Shown here one piece after another: positions 22,545-32,361 of a stretch of 64,000 nucleotides of DNA (position 1 is its first letter; every line of letters starts with the position of its first letter). The notes beneath the pieces are model-generated. The model ran no database searches, was not told the DNA's origin, and saw only the letters and a list, made by a program, of their open reading frames with translations. Source of the stretch: Enterobacter sp. ENT03 (GTDB taxonomy: Bacteria; Pseudomonadota; Gammaproteobacteria; Enterobacterales; Enterobacteriaceae); assembly GCF_019218745.1 (NCBI RefSeq), contig NZ_JAHUXA010000009.1, forward strand, positions 62,001 to 126,000, given 5' to 3'. Both the position numbers and the translations under genes were made by a program.

Positions 22545-22551
<7 letters not shown>

Positions 22552-23156
22552 CAGAGCAACAACTCGCCCAACTCGACTGGGAGAAAACCGACGGACTGCT
22601 GCCCGCCGTGGTGCAACATGCGGTATCCGGCGAAGTGCTGATGCTGGGCTATATGGATAACGCCGCGCTGGCGAAAACCCAGGAAACGGGCAAAGTGACG
22701 TTTTTCTCACGCACTAAGCAGCGCTTATGGACCAAAGGCGAGACTTCCGGACATTTCCTGAATGTCGTCAGTATTACTCCCGACTGCGATAACGATACCC
22801 TGCTGGTGCTGGTCAATCCCATCGGCCCCACCTGCCATAAAGGCACCTCAAGCTGCTTCGGTGAGGCGAGCCACCAGTGGCTTTTCCTCTATCAGCTTGA
22901 GCAGTTGTTAGCAGAGCGTAAAACGGCGGATCCTGAAAGCTCTTATACCGCGAAGCTTTACGCCAGCGGCACCAAACGTATTGCGCAGAAAGTGGGTGAG
23001 GAAGGCGTCGAGACGGCGCTGGCTGCCACCGTCAACGACCGCGAAGAACTGACTAACGAAGCGTCGGATTTGATGTATCACCTGCTGGTGCTGTTGCAGG
23101 ATCAGGCGCTGGATTTAACGGCGGTGATTGAGAATTTGCGCAAGCGGCATAAGTAA
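22545..23156 (+). CDS. hisI: Bifunctional phosphoribosyl-AMP cyclohydrolase / phosphoribosyl-ATP pyrophosphatase HisI
   Basis: 203 residues. The N-terminal cyclohydrolase (about 1-110) has metal-binding residues in [16 protein letters not shown] and [12 protein letters not shown]. The C-terminal pyrophosphatase (about 115-203) has the MazG-like helical motifs [13 protein letters not shown] and [14 protein letters not shown]. The two domains perform steps two and three of the pathway. It is the last gene of the his operon and is followed by the shared terminator. Confidence 0.97.
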
Positions 23157-23164
23157 GGCTTTAA

Positions 23165-23208
23165 GACGAAAAAAACCGGGCCTGAGAGGTTCCCGGTTTT
23201 TTTTCGTC
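23165..23208. terminator. Bidirectional terminator between hisI and wzzB
   Basis: GACGAAAAAAACCGGG and CCCGGTTTTTTTTCGTC form a long stem with flanking A and T tracts. It serves the convergent his operon (+) and wzzB (-). Confidence 0.85.
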
Positions 23209-23214
23209 GGAAGG

Positions 23215-24195
23215 TCAGGTTCTTGACTGGTAATTACGGAAGGCATTGCGCGCTAACACGACACTTGCCCCTACCATAGCCCCTAACAGAGCGGCAATGA
23301 CCAACGCCAGCGAGCGTTTCGGGCTGTCGCGGAATAGCGGTTCAGTGGGCTTCATCACGTAACGGTAAGCATGCATGTTGGCCGGATCGGGCTTAATGCG
23401 CTGAATATCTAACAGATTCTGGCGAGTCCGGTAATAATCGGCAGAAAACACCAGGGGCCGTGTAGCTTCATTCTTAATCATCGACTCCAGCGCTTCACTG
23501 CCAAGCAGGAATAAGGTGTCCTGGGTCACATCCTGAGTTTGCTGCACTTGCGGTTGCTTAACTCCAGAATCTTTGGCAAAGGTCAGCGCCTGCGTGATCT
23601 GCTGGATACGCAGATTTTTTTGCTCCTGAGCTACTTTTTCCTGTGTTGCAAGGGAGTCCTGAAGCTCAGTAAGGCGTGATTTAATATTAGTCGCCAGGTC
23701 CAGATCAAGTTCTTCAGCAATCTGCTCATCAACTTGCTGAATGTATTTAGCCAGTACCTGCTGGGCGTTTTTCGCAGAATCTCCTTGATAGGACACTTTC
23801 AGCGGTAAAGGTTGACCTTTAACGACAGTATCAATGGTTAACTCTTCGGGTTCTTCCTGGTTTTTCAACGTTTCAGATAGAGCAGAAAATGCGCCACTGA
23901 AGCGCGTGATAACACGTTGCTGAATTTCAAGGTTATCCACCTTTGAATCACCATAAATCAGCGTCATGGCATTGGTATAGCCTGCGATTTGCCCGACATC
24001 TGGCATAGTGATCACCGCCGTTGAGGTCCATTTCTCTTTAGCGAATGTTACGTATAGCCCGGCAAGCGCGACTGCAATAACAACAAAAACGGCGATCACC
24101 CACTTTCCACGCCACAGCTGCATTAAAAGATCAATCAAATCAATTTGTTCAGAGTCATTGTTAACTCTGACAAGATTATTATCGTTGTACGTCAT
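23215..24195 (-). CDS. wzzB: O-antigen chain-length determinant Wzz
   Basis: 326-residue polysaccharide co-polymerase (PCP-1). One membrane helix lies at about 32-50 (WVIAVFVVIAVALAGLYVTF) and a second at about 297-316, with a long periplasmic helical domain between them rich in Gln and Glu (for example NIKSRLTELQDSLATQEKVA). The proline-rich segment PTEPLFRDSPKRS precedes the second helix, as in WzzB. It oligomerises around Wzy and sets the modal O-chain length. It is monocistronic and ends at the terminator shared with hisI. Confidence 0.93.
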   Translation of the reverse strand: MTYNDNNLVRVNNDSEQIDLIDLLMQLWRGKWVIAVFVVIAVALAGLYVTFAKEKWTSTAVITMPDVGQIAGYTNAMTLIYGDSKVDNLEIQQRVITRFSGAFSALSETLKNQEEPEELTIDTVVKGQPLPLKVSYQGDSAKNAQQVLAKYIQQVDEQIAEELDLDLATNIKSRLTELQDSLATQEKVAQEQKNLRIQQITQALTFAKDSGVKQPQVQQTQDVTQDTLFLLGSEALESMIKNEATRPLVFSADYYRTRQNLLDIQRIKPDPANMHAYRYVMKPTEPLFRDSPKRSLALVIAALLGAMVGASVVLARNAFRNYQSRT

Positions 24196-24434
24196 AGCAA
24201 CCTTTAAGGAGAAGTTTCAAGTCCACGGTTAAAAAACCAGTGTAGTGTACACTTTCCAGAAAATCCTGGAATCAGAATCCGTTTAATTGGGTTAGCACTT
24301 GAAACTACAGCTAAACCTCCCCGGAGTGGTGATGCCTGTTACGCTCTCTGGGCGGCTGCATAGTCTACTGACGGCCTAAACGGCCCGACAGGATGCTTAA
24401 GTTATCTGCGTTGTTGCATGAGAATTTTATTGCA

Positions 24435-24463
24435 TAAAAAAAGCCCTCAAATGAGGGCTTTTT
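24435..24463 (-). terminator. Terminator of ugd
   Basis: AAGCCCTC (24441-24448) and GAGGGCTT (24453-24460) form a compact stem around AAAT and are followed on the minus strand by TTTTT. It lies directly after the ugd stop. Confidence 0.88.
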
Positions 24464-24464
24464 A

Positions 24465-25631
24465 TCAATCACTGCCAAACAAGTCTCGCGTGTAAATCTT
24501 CTCTGCGACATCCGCTAGTTCTTCGGCCATGCGATTGGAAATGATAATGTCTGCTTCTTTTTTGAATGCATCCAAATCACGCACCACTCGGGAATGGAAA
24601 AATTCATCTTCTTTCATGACGGGTTCATAGATGATGACCTGCACACCCTTGGCCTTAATTCGCTTCATGATCCCCTGAACTGATGAGGCTCGGAAGTTGT
24701 CTGAGCCACTTTTCATAATCAGACGATATACGCCAACGACTTTAGGCTTGTGGGAAAGGATTGAATCCGCAATAAAATCTTTGCGTGTACGGTTTGCATC
24801 AACAATGGCGGAAATTATATTGTTCGGAACAGATTGATAGTTCGCCAGCAGCTGTTTTGTGTCTTTGGGCAGGCAGTACCCGCCGTAGCCAAAGGAAGGA
24901 TTGTTGTAATGGCTGCCAATACGCGGGTCAAGACAAACGCCCTCAATTATTTGACGAGTATTCAGACCCAGACTTTCAGCATAGCTGTCCAGTTCGTTGA
25001 AATAAGCCACGCGCATTGCCAGATAGGTGTTAGCGAATAATTTAATCGCTTCCGCTTCCGTTGAGTCAGTAAACAGAACCTTAATGTCTTGCTTAATAGC
25101 GCCTTCCTGCAGAAGAGAAGCAAAACGTTCAGCTCGTTCAGAACGCTCGCCGATGACAATGCGTGATGGATGCAGGTTGTCATAGAGCGCTTTCCCTTCA
25201 CGGAGAAATTCCGGGGAGAAAATTACATTATCAATACCGAGGCGATCTCTGATCGACTGAGTGAAACCTACCGGCACGGTAGATTTAATGATCATCACCG
25301 CTTTCGGGTTTACCGCCACCACATCGCGGATCACGGCTTCGACGCTAGAAGTGTTAAAGTAGTTGGTTTTTGGGTCGTAGTCAGTTGGCGTGGCAATAAT
25401 CACAAAGTCCGCATCACGATAGGCGTCCTGCTTATCGGTGGTAGCACGAAAATTAAGCGGTTTTGTCTGCAGATATTCCTGAATCTCTTTATCCACAATA
25501 GGAGATATTTTCTGATTGAGCATATCAACTTTGGCCTGAATGATATCCAACGCCACCACTTCATGATGTTGTGCGATCAGAATACCGTTTGAGAGACCAA
25601 CGTAACCTGTACCGGAGATTGTTATTTTCAT
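24465..25631 (-). CDS. ugd: UDP-glucose 6-dehydrogenase
   Basis: 388 residues, the size of E. coli Ugd. N-terminal Rossmann motif [10 protein letters not shown] (7-16), the central FSPEFLREG segment (138-146) and the catalytic thiol Cys253 in [11 protein letters not shown]. It oxidises UDP-glucose twice to UDP-glucuronate, using 2 NAD. UDP-glucuronate is a colanic acid precursor and the source of aminoarabinose for lipid A. It lies between gnd and wzz with its own terminator. A hairpin (GGAGTGGC with GCCA-C-CTCC, 25664-25683) lies in its 5' region; I saw no clear PmrA box. Confidence 0.95.
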   Translation of the reverse strand: MKITISGTGYVGLSNGILIAQHHEVVALDIIQAKVDMLNQKISPIVDKEIQEYLQTKPLNFRATTDKQDAYRDADFVIIATPTDYDPKTNYFNTSSVEAVIRDVVAVNPKAVMIIKSTVPVGFTQSIRDRLGIDNVIFSPEFLREGKALYDNLHPSRIVIGERSERAERFASLLQEGAIKQDIKVLFTDSTEAEAIKLFANTYLAMRVAYFNELDSYAESLGLNTRQIIEGVCLDPRIGSHYNNPSFGYGGYCLPKDTKQLLANYQSVPNNIISAIVDANRTRKDFIADSILSHKPKVVGVYRLIMKSGSDNFRASSVQGIMKRIKAKGVQVIIYEPVMKEDEFFHSRVVRDLDAFKKEADIIISNRMAEELADVAEKIYTRDLFGSD

Positions 25632-25830
25632 TCGCTAAGCAACTTCTTCAAGTTTAAGTTTCCGGAGTGGCGAAGCCACCTCCTATGGATTTAATAACTG
25701 AAGGTTTTTTACATCCTACCTGGAACCGGTGTCAAGCCAGCAGCCCAGGGCTTTTTGACCTCTATGGTACAAATTTAGGATTTTACGTAGCTTAACGAAT
25801 AGCGATATGCCCATGGTACGCGTACTTACA

Positions 25831-25866
25831 TAAAAAAAAAGCCCGGCTCTTAAGACCGGGCTTTAA
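25831..25866 (-). terminator. Terminator of gnd
   Basis: AAAGCCCGG and CCGGGCTTT form a 9-bp stem with a 9-base loop, followed on the minus strand by a run of eight or nine T. Confidence 0.88.
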
Positions 25867-25888
25867 GTTACTTTTAGTTTAAATCAGA

Positions 25889-27295
25889 TTAATCCAGCCA
25901 TTCCGTATGGAAGACACCGTCTTTATCAGTGCGCTTATAAGTATGGGCACCAAAATAATCACGCTGCGCCTGAATCAGGTTGGCTGGCAGTACGGCAGCG
26001 CGGTAGCTGTCGTAATAGGCCACTGCTGCACTAAACGTGGGCACCGGAATGCCGTTTTGTACGGCATAAGCAACCACATCACGCAGTGCTTGCTGGTAAT
26101 CATCTGCAATCTGTTTGAAGTATGGTGCAAGCAGCAGGTTAGCAATCGCCGGAGTTTCAGCATAAGCATCGGTGATCTTCTGCAGGAACTGGGCGCGGAT
26201 AATGCAACCCGCACGGAAAATCTTCGCGATTTCACCGTAGTTCAGATCCCAGTTGTACTCCTCAGACGCCGCGCGTAGCTGCGAGAAGCCCTGAGCATAA
26301 GAGACGATCTTACCGAGATAGAGTGCACGACGTACTTTCTCGGTAAACTCGGCTTTATCGCCAGCCGGTTTGGTTTGCGGACCGGACAGCACTTTCGATG
26401 CTGCGACACGCTGCGCTTTCAGCGAGGAAATATAGCGTGCAAACACGGATTCCGTGATCAGTGACAGCGGCTCGCCGAGATCAAGCGAGCTCTGGCTGGT
26501 CCATTTACCGGTACCTTTGTTGGCCGCTTCATCCAGAATCACATCAACCAGGTATTTCCCCTCTTCATCTTTTTTCGTGAAGATGTCTTTGGTGATGTCA
26601 ATCAGGTAGCTGTTCAGCTCACCTTTGTTCCATTCAGTGAAGGTCTGGGCCAGTTCTTCATTAGAAAGGTTTAGACCGCCCTTTAACAGCGAATAAGCTT
26701 CAGCGATAAGCTGCATGTCGCCATATTCAATACCGTTGTGAACCATCTTCACGTAGTGACCCGCGCCGTCTGCACCGATGTAAGTCACACAAGGTTCGCC
26801 ATCTTCAGCAACCGCAGCGATTTTAGTCAGAATTGGGGCAACCAGCTCGTAAGCGTCTTTCTGACCGCCAGGCATAATGGACGGGCCCTTCAGCGCCCCT
26901 TCTTCCCCACCTGAAACACCGGTACCAATGAAGTTAAAACCTTCTGCAGAAAGTTCACGATTACGACGAATAGTGTCATGGAAGAAGGTATTGCCACCAT
27001 CAATGATGATGTCGCCTTTGTCGAGATACGGTTTCAGGGAGTTGATAGCAGCATCAGTTCCTGCGCCCGCTTGCACCATCAACAGGATACGACGAGGCGT
27101 TTCAAGTGACTCAACAAACTCCTGAACACTGTAAAAAGGAACCAGGTTTTTGCCCGGGTTTTCAGCAATCACTTCCTCAGTCTTTTCACGGGAGCGGTTG
27201 AAAACGGAAACGGTATAGCCACGGCTTTCGATGTTCAGCGCCAGGTTGCGCCCCATCACGGCCATACCAACAACGCCGATCTGCTGTTTGGACAT
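25889..27295 (-). CDS. gnd: 6-phosphogluconate dehydrogenase, decarboxylating
   Basis: 468 residues, as in E. coli. N-terminal NADP-binding fold [20 protein letters not shown] (8-27), the substrate-binding [18 protein letters not shown] block near 128-145, catalytic [14 protein letters not shown] near 183-196, and the C-terminal tail [13 protein letters not shown]. It produces ribulose 5-phosphate and NADPH in the pentose phosphate pathway. As the conserved gene flanking the O-antigen cassette it is a frequent site of recombination between serotypes. The 242 bases upstream are AT-rich and must hold its promoter; I saw no terminator for wzy there. Confidence 0.97.
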   Translation of the reverse strand: MSKQQIGVVGMAVMGRNLALNIESRGYTVSVFNRSREKTEEVIAENPGKNLVPFYSVQEFVESLETPRRILLMVQAGAGTDAAINSLKPYLDKGDIIIDGGNTFFHDTIRRNRELSAEGFNFIGTGVSGGEEGALKGPSIMPGGQKDAYELVAPILTKIAAVAEDGEPCVTYIGADGAGHYVKMVHNGIEYGDMQLIAEAYSLLKGGLNLSNEELAQTFTEWNKGELNSYLIDITKDIFTKKDEEGKYLVDVILDEAANKGTGKWTSQSSLDLGEPLSLITESVFARYISSLKAQRVAASKVLSGPQTKPAGDKAEFTEKVRRALYLGKIVSYAQGFSQLRAASEEYNWDLNYGEIAKIFRAGCIIRAQFLQKITDAYAETPAIANLLLAPYFKQIADDYQQALRDVVAYAVQNGIPVPTFSAAVAYYDSYRAAVLPANLIQAQRDYFGAHTYKRTDKDGVFHTEWLD

Positions 27296-27537
27296 TACAT
27301 ACTCCTGTCAGGTGTGGTCACCGCGACATGTGCGCGGCTTGAAATGTGTATTGAATGTTAACTCAGTACAGACAAGTGAAGATAGTGGAACATTTCCAAA
27401 ATTATACAAAAGACAATTGCAATTAAACGTAGATACTAAATTAGTAAAACCACAATAAAGAAAATGATTTTAATATAGCAGTAAACTCAACTCTATATTG
27501 GATATTACACTATCAACCTTTTTTGAATTTGAAGTGA

Positions 27538-28632
27538 TTAATCATAAAATCTACTTGCATAAAGAATGAAAAACAACCAGTACCAGCCTGTAAACATAAA
27601 GAACATTGGTAATTTATATTTTCTGGGTTTGGTTGCTAAACTGAAACAAAAAACAAATAAAATAAGGGGTTGAACGAACATAATAAGACGGTAGGAAAAA
27701 AGAAAAATCCCAAAAAAGAGCATAATTATGCAGGCAATCGTGGTTATCAGCGAACATCTATAAAGACCGCTGATAAAATCATTTTTACCGTACACATCTA
27801 TACTTAACATCAGCATTATAAAACAGTATGAAATAGACGCAATAAAAAGTGATCTTGAGAAGAAAACATATAATTCTCGGCTACTATTATTTATTAGCAT
27901 ATCTTGTTCGACTGCAAAAAGATAATAATCGAGTTTTAAATATAGCCGGGAAAAGTAAGGATCACTCCAGTCAACCTGGAATAGAATTGCTAAAAGAGTT
28001 AAACATATGAAAAATGAAATGAACAACGACTTTTTATTAAACTTCATTTTCATTAAAACAAAGAAAAGAAGAACAATAAACCCACTACTATGCAGCATTA
28101 TAACCAATGCGCTTGCAAAGAAAGCTTTGATGTACTTTGAATTATAAAAAAACCAAACAGCAAGAATAACAAAACAGGTTGAAGCAAAAGCACGAACACC
28201 ATTAATAGAAAACTGATATAACATGAACCAAAAAATAAAATAGAAATATATGTCGAAACTCTTGGGGAATAATAAAGATTTTTTATAAACCCAGTATATT
28301 GCTAATGCTGGTAAAAGGGATGAAATGAAGAAGAAAAAATATGGCTTACTAAAACCTATGGTCTTTAAAAAAGAAATTAAAAAAAACCAAAGCGGTTCAA
28401 TGGTAAATCCATTAACACTTTTTAATGTAAAGGAGTCAAAAGATGGCTCCAAAGCTTCATAGATACCAACGTACTGAATAGTATCATCGCCTATTGTTCT
28501 GAAACTAATAATTACGAAACCTAGGGCGAAAATAAAAAATGATACTTTGTGATCTAATTTACCACGTAAAATGAGAAGAAGTAGAATGCATACGAGTCCA
28601 AGAATAGCACCAAGATCTAAAATCCTAATCAA
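27538..28632 (-). CDS. wzy: O-antigen polymerase Wzy (EpsG-like family)
   Basis: 364 residues with about ten hydrophobic segments and a strongly AT-rich code. The segment FRTIGDDTIQYVGIYE near residue 45, on a periplasmic loop, is typical of EpsG-family polymerases, as is the late FSYRLIMFVQPLILF block (about 311-325). Wzy joins undecaprenyl-linked O-units into chains in the periplasm. Wzy sequences are serotype-specific, so the call rests on topology, motif and position as the last gene of a Wzx/Wzy-type cluster. It starts seven bases after the preceding gene. Confidence 0.8.
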   Translation of the reverse strand: MIRILDLGAILGLVCILLLLILRGKLDHKVSFFIFALGFVIISFRTIGDDTIQYVGIYEALEPSFDSFTLKSVNGFTIEPLWFFLISFLKTIGFSKPYFFFFISSLLPALAIYWVYKKSLLFPKSFDIYFYFIFWFMLYQFSINGVRAFASTCFVILAVWFFYNSKYIKAFFASALVIMLHSSGFIVLLFFVLMKMKFNKKSLFISFFICLTLLAILFQVDWSDPYFSRLYLKLDYYLFAVEQDMLINNSSRELYVFFSRSLFIASISYCFIMLMLSIDVYGKNDFISGLYRCSLITTIACIIMLFFGIFLFSYRLIMFVQPLILFVFCFSLATKPRKYKLPMFFMFTGWYWLFFILYASRFYD

Positions 28633-28639
28633 TTAGCAC

Positions 28640-29530
28640 CTACCCTATAATATCTGAATAATAAGACTCAGCCGTATATTTTTTTAAAAGATCGGATGAA
28701 ACAGGTTGATAACGTTCAGTAATGAATGAATCTGGTATCTCAAATTCATCATTCAAAATAAGTATATTATTTTCATTGTAGAATTCATACTGTTTAATAG
28801 CAGGATTGTTTGTAATCAACTTTCTATGATAAAAAGTTGCTTCTAAAGCTCGCAACGTTAAACCGGTCTGCCCTTCACTCACAATGTCGATCACATACGT
28901 TGATTCAAGTAATTTATTAACATTTTCAAGGTAAGATATTTTCCCATGATAAAATTTAATGCCGAAGTTATATTTTTTCACCAGAGTAATATCTGGAGTA
29001 ATGCCTCTCTCAGATAGCTTATCAGACAAGGCCATTAATATGGATTGTCGACCTTTATTTAACCCAAGAAAATAAGCATTGTTTTTTTGTTCAACTGACT
29101 TAAGACTATAAACACAAGGCAGATATTGGCCTTTATATATAATGTTGTATAGTTTAGCATCAGAATTATCGAAGGTATACATTTCAAAACCACAAGCTTG
29201 TAACTTGTCAATTGTGGAAGAAAATTTGATGGGTAATTTATTGCGGAATACTATTATTTTTCTTTTACAGTGAATATGCGACAATATCGAATCGTAAAAA
29301 ATTATATCATCACTGAATACTATTATTTCTTCCTTGCTAAGTTTGTCGGCAATACATATTTTATAAAGGTAACCAAGAACGTTTCTATTTAAAAAAAACT
29401 TAAACAAACCTAAAATTATTCTAGTAAATTTACTCATTGATTTGTTGTGGACATTATACTTAGACCTAAGCGATCTGATCGTAGCGATGTCATAGTCGCT
29501 ATACCAACCCCAAAAAATGACTTTTTTCAT
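28640..29530 (-). CDS. Putative glycosyltransferase of the O-antigen cluster (296 aa)
   Basis: I do not recognise a named family. It has no membrane helix or signal peptide. Its C-terminal half contains SEGQTGLTLRALEATFYHRKL (about 220-240), a pattern seen in several enteric O-antigen proteins annotated as glycosyltransferases; the invariant Glu could contact a donor sugar as in GT-B enzymes. The ATG directly abuts the stop of the upstream gene, so the two are translationally linked. A transferase role is inferred from the cluster, which needs one per linkage. Confidence 0.55.
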   Translation of the reverse strand: MKKVIFWGWYSDYDIATIRSLRSKYNVHNKSMSKFTRIILGLFKFFLNRNVLGYLYKICIADKLSKEEIIVFSDDIIFYDSILSHIHCKRKIIVFRNKLPIKFSSTIDKLQACGFEMYTFDNSDAKLYNIIYKGQYLPCVYSLKSVEQKNNAYFLGLNKGRQSILMALSDKLSERGITPDITLVKKYNFGIKFYHGKISYLENVNKLLESTYVIDIVSEGQTGLTLRALEATFYHRKLITNNPAIKQYEFYNENNILILNDEFEIPDSFITERYQPVSSDLLKKYTAESYYSDIIG

Positions 29531-30631
29531 CTATAATTCCGAGAAATGATTAATTTCATTAATTAAAGAATTAATTTTAGTATGCTTGAATACTGGATCC
29601 TCATCCATTAACAACGTAATAAGATGTTCCTTGCTTATTGTGTTTGGAATTGCCAGATATTCAGGCTTTGTTAGTGGTGTACATAAGATATAGAAAGGGA
29701 ACTTTGCCAAATAAAGATCAATAAAAACACCACTTTCGGAAAGAACGGCAACGTCAGAATTCTTAACACCCTCCACAAGGTCATCGACAAATTTAATACG
29801 AGGGTTTATTTCATAATTTTGTTTATCATCGGGATGTTTTTTTATAATTACATCAAAATCGGTTTTATCAATAATCTCTAATGATAAATCTAATAAATAT
29901 TTGTTTGTTTCACTGTTATGAGCACCATTCAATAGTACAAAAATATTTCGCTCTTTATTAATTTTATTTGGGATACATAGAGTGTTTTTGAAACAGCCAA
30001 AAAGCAGTAATCGCCTTTCGTTAACGCCATTATTTATTAGATTATCTTTTGATGATTGCCCCCAACATAGCATATAGTCAGAAACAAAATTTCGGTAAAC
30101 TTCTTGATTAATTGTACCGGGAGCAGATATATAATAACCATGCTGTAACGTATAAGTTATACAATGCCTTTCTAATTTATAAAATTGAGCAATCAGGTTA
30201 TCTTCTGGATGAGCGTCGCAAAAAGTTATAATCTTACCATTGGCTAATTTAGTATTTTTTATAATATGGTATAAAACATTCAACTGAGATAACTGTATTA
30301 ATTCAATAATCGTACATTGTTTTAGATTCATAAGTATAAATTTAATTTTGCCTAACAAATGCTGCGGCATAAATCTATACTTAAATTTAATAACTTCAGG
30401 TTTACGTTGCTTTTGACATTCAGAGATAAAATTATTCATATATTCCGTATAGTCTTTTCTCCCTTTAAGATCACAGGTATCAAAAATTACCAGATCGCAA
30501 TCTGGCGACCGTCTATGATTATAATCATATGAAAATAACAATGCATGTATCAAACGTTTCCATTTTGATGCAACATATCTTCTACATTGAAGAATTTTTT
30601 TGAAATCTAATTTAAAGAATGGTCCGGTCAT
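29531..30631 (-). CDS. Putative glycosyltransferase of the O-antigen cluster (366 aa, GT-B-like)
   Basis: Soluble, AT-rich 366-residue protein. Visible landmarks are TYTLQHGYYIS near 176-186, YMLCWGQSSKDNLINNGV near 205-222, LLLFGCFKN and IIKKHPDDKQNYEINPRIKF near 280-300, then ESGVFIDLYLAKFP. This order (QHG, a WG-x-x-S block, KxHP, S-x-x-x-D/E) resembles capsule and teichoic-acid type GT-B transferases. Donor and acceptor are unknown. It lacks a good ribosome site and follows a 120-base gap, unlike the tightly packed genes upstream. Confidence 0.6.
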   Translation of the reverse strand: MTGPFFKLDFKKILQCRRYVASKWKRLIHALLFSYDYNHRRSPDCDLVIFDTCDLKGRKDYTEYMNNFISECQKQRKPEVIKFKYRFMPQHLLGKIKFILMNLKQCTIIELIQLSQLNVLYHIIKNTKLANGKIITFCDAHPEDNLIAQFYKLERHCITYTLQHGYYISAPGTINQEVYRNFVSDYMLCWGQSSKDNLINNGVNERRLLLFGCFKNTLCIPNKINKERNIFVLLNGAHNSETNKYLLDLSLEIIDKTDFDVIIKKHPDDKQNYEINPRIKFVDDLVEGVKNSDVAVLSESGVFIDLYLAKFPFYILCTPLTKPEYLAIPNTISKEHLITLLMDEDPVFKHTKINSLINEINHFSEL

Positions 30632-30680
30632 AGTTTTTTCTGATGTGCTGATACAATTAGTTTATCTGATATCTCTATTC

Positions 30681-30705
30681 AGCCATCAAAAAAGATTAGA
30701 CGGCT
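30681..30705 (-). other. Hairpin in the only large gap of the O-antigen operon
   Basis: In the 120-base gap between two transferase genes, AGCCGTC and GATGGCT can pair on the minus-strand RNA (seven pairs with one G-U) around an 11-base U-rich loop. No U-tract follows. It may mark a former gene boundary or a cassette joint. Confidence 0.35.
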
Positions 30706-30751
30706 CCTAAAATTTAGTGCATAAAAGAAAAACGTTAAGTTATAATATCAA

Positions 30752-31816
30752 TTAGTATAAAGCTTCATAGTTTTTCGAAATGTTTTCCCATGTATACACC
30801 TTAGCAGCAATTTCATGCATACTTGTAGCATTTGCCATAAGAGAAGAGCTATCTTGTACGCTTAATAATTTGATAAGTTCATCACTGGATTTGAAATAGA
30901 AGGCCTTATTATCAGTACTGAACCGGTTGAAGTTACAATCAAATGCAAATATTGGATGTTTAAAATGCATCATTTCCACTAGAGAAGGATTGGTGCCACC
31001 TGCTGAATGCCCATGTATATAGAAACTGCAATTTTTCCTAAGAAAATATAGTTTATCAAGATCATATATAGGGTCTAACAACTCAATGTTAGAATAAGAG
31101 GAATATTTTTCTCTTAATTGCTTTCCATAGTCGCTAGATTGCCAATTTCCTACGAAGATCAACTTATTCTCAATTTGAGAAAAAGCATTCAAAATCAATG
31201 AAATATTGTTCTCTGGTTCAATGCGACACAAACCTAGTGAATAAGGCTCGTCTACATATGGTTTCTCATTTCGCTCATCGATATTACGGATAGCATGATC
31301 ACCACCATAGGCTATCGTTTTACTTTCAACTTTATACTCACTGAGAACATAATCAGTAATAGCCTGATTATCACTAATAATAATATCAGAATATTTTACT
31401 GCCATTGACTCTGAAAATTTTAAAAATTTTCTTTGCCATAAACTCCACTTCTCTCTTTTCCATTCAAGCCCATCGATATTAGTAATTATTTTTGATCTAC
31501 TGAGAAATCTGAAAATAGGTAGGAATATGCAGCCTGAAACGCCAAGAATCAACACAGCATCAGGTCGTTTTAAGATGCAAACGATAAGTGAAATAATGTC
31601 ATAAAAAATACTACTTACGCCGTTAGCGCTTAAAGGTAGGTAAATGAGATGCGCCCCATTATGTTTTCTTTTTTTGCTTTTGTAAGCCTTTGAGGAGCAA
31701 AACACTGTGTATTTAATATCATCCGATTTGTTCAGTGTCAGATTTTCAACTAAAGATTCAAATCCGCCATAGCAAGATGGTATTCCAACAGTTCCAATTA
31801 CTGCAACACTCTTCAC
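30752..31816 (-). CDS. DUF1972/GT4 glycosyltransferase, probable rhamnosyltransferase
   Basis: 354 residues. The N-terminal DUF1972 signature is clear: VAVIGTVGIPSCYGGFESLVE at the start, then TNIDGLEWKREKWS near 113-126. The C-terminal half is a GT4 domain with HGHSAGGTNPSLVEMM near 268-283, carrying the donor-binding acidic residue. DUF1972 proteins often transfer rhamnose. This gene overlaps rmlC by four bases and sits at the end of the rml block, which supports that role without proving it. Confidence 0.78.
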   Translation of the reverse strand: MKSVAVIGTVGIPSCYGGFESLVENLTLNKSDDIKYTVFCSSKAYKSKKRKHNGAHLIYLPLSANGVSSIFYDIISLIVCILKRPDAVLILGVSGCIFLPIFRFLSRSKIITNIDGLEWKREKWSLWQRKFLKFSESMAVKYSDIIISDNQAITDYVLSEYKVESKTIAYGGDHAIRNIDERNEKPYVDEPYSLGLCRIEPENNISLILNAFSQIENKLIFVGNWQSSDYGKQLREKYSSYSNIELLDPIYDLDKLYFLRKNCSFYIHGHSAGGTNPSLVEMMHFKHPIFAFDCNFNRFSTDNKAFYFKSSDELIKLLSVQDSSSLMANATSMHEIAAKVYTWENISKNYEALY

Positions 31817-32361
31817 AAATAAAACTCCATCTCAGATAATAGTTTCCCTTTTGAATCCTTAACTGATAACTGAGGCTCACCTACTAACGGCCAATCGATA
31901 TTTATGGTAGGGTCGTTCCAAATAATCGAATGTTCAGCTCGCGGGTTATAATAGTCAGTACATTTATATACAAACTCAGTATCATCCTGTGTTACATAAA
32001 AACCATGTGCAAAACCTTCAGGGATCCACAACTGTTTTTTGTTTTCAGAAGAAAGATAAACTCCAACCCATTGACCAAAAGTCGGAGAGTTTTTACGTAC
32101 ATCAACCGCAACATCAAATACTTCGCCAGAGATAACTCTTACTAATTTACCTTGAGTATTCTCACTTTGAAAATGGAGACCACGTAGAATCCCTTTTTTA
32201 GACTTAGAATGATTATCCTGTACGAAATGTACTTCTTGTAAGGCTACTAAATCATTGAATGATTTTTGATTCCAGGTTTCCATGAAAAAACCACGCTCGT
32301 CACCGTAGACTGATGGTTCAATCACTTTGATTTCGGATAAAGCGGTATCGATCACTTTCAT
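31813..32361 (-). CDS. rmlC: dTDP-4-dehydrorhamnose 3,5-epimerase RmlC
   Basis: 182-residue cupin. GLHFQ at 61-65 holds the catalytic His63, preceded by FVQDNHSKSKKGILRG and followed by DVAVDVRKNSPTFGQWVG and IPEGFAHGFY. It epimerises C3 and C5 of dTDP-4-keto-6-deoxyglucose, third step of dTDP-L-rhamnose synthesis. Overlaps of four bases on both sides tie it to rmlD and the following transferase. Confidence 0.95.
   Translation of the reverse strand: MKVIDTALSEIKVIEPSVYGDERGFFMETWNQKSFNDLVALQEVHFVQDNHSKSKKGILRGLHFQSENTQGKLVRVISGEVFDVAVDVRKNSPTFGQWVGVYLSSENKKQLWIPEGFAHGFYVTQDDTEFVYKCTDYYNPRAEHSIIWNDPTINIDWPLVGEPQLSVKDSKGKLLSEMEFYL

Noticed and set aside
25632-25888. PmrA box upstream of ugd
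   Set aside because: Only one half-site-like TTTAAG was seen, with no second half at the required spacing.
27296-27537. Insertion sequence or attachment site at the gnd/wzy boundary
   Set aside because: The stretch is AT-rich but has no terminal inverted repeats, transposase remnant or target duplication.
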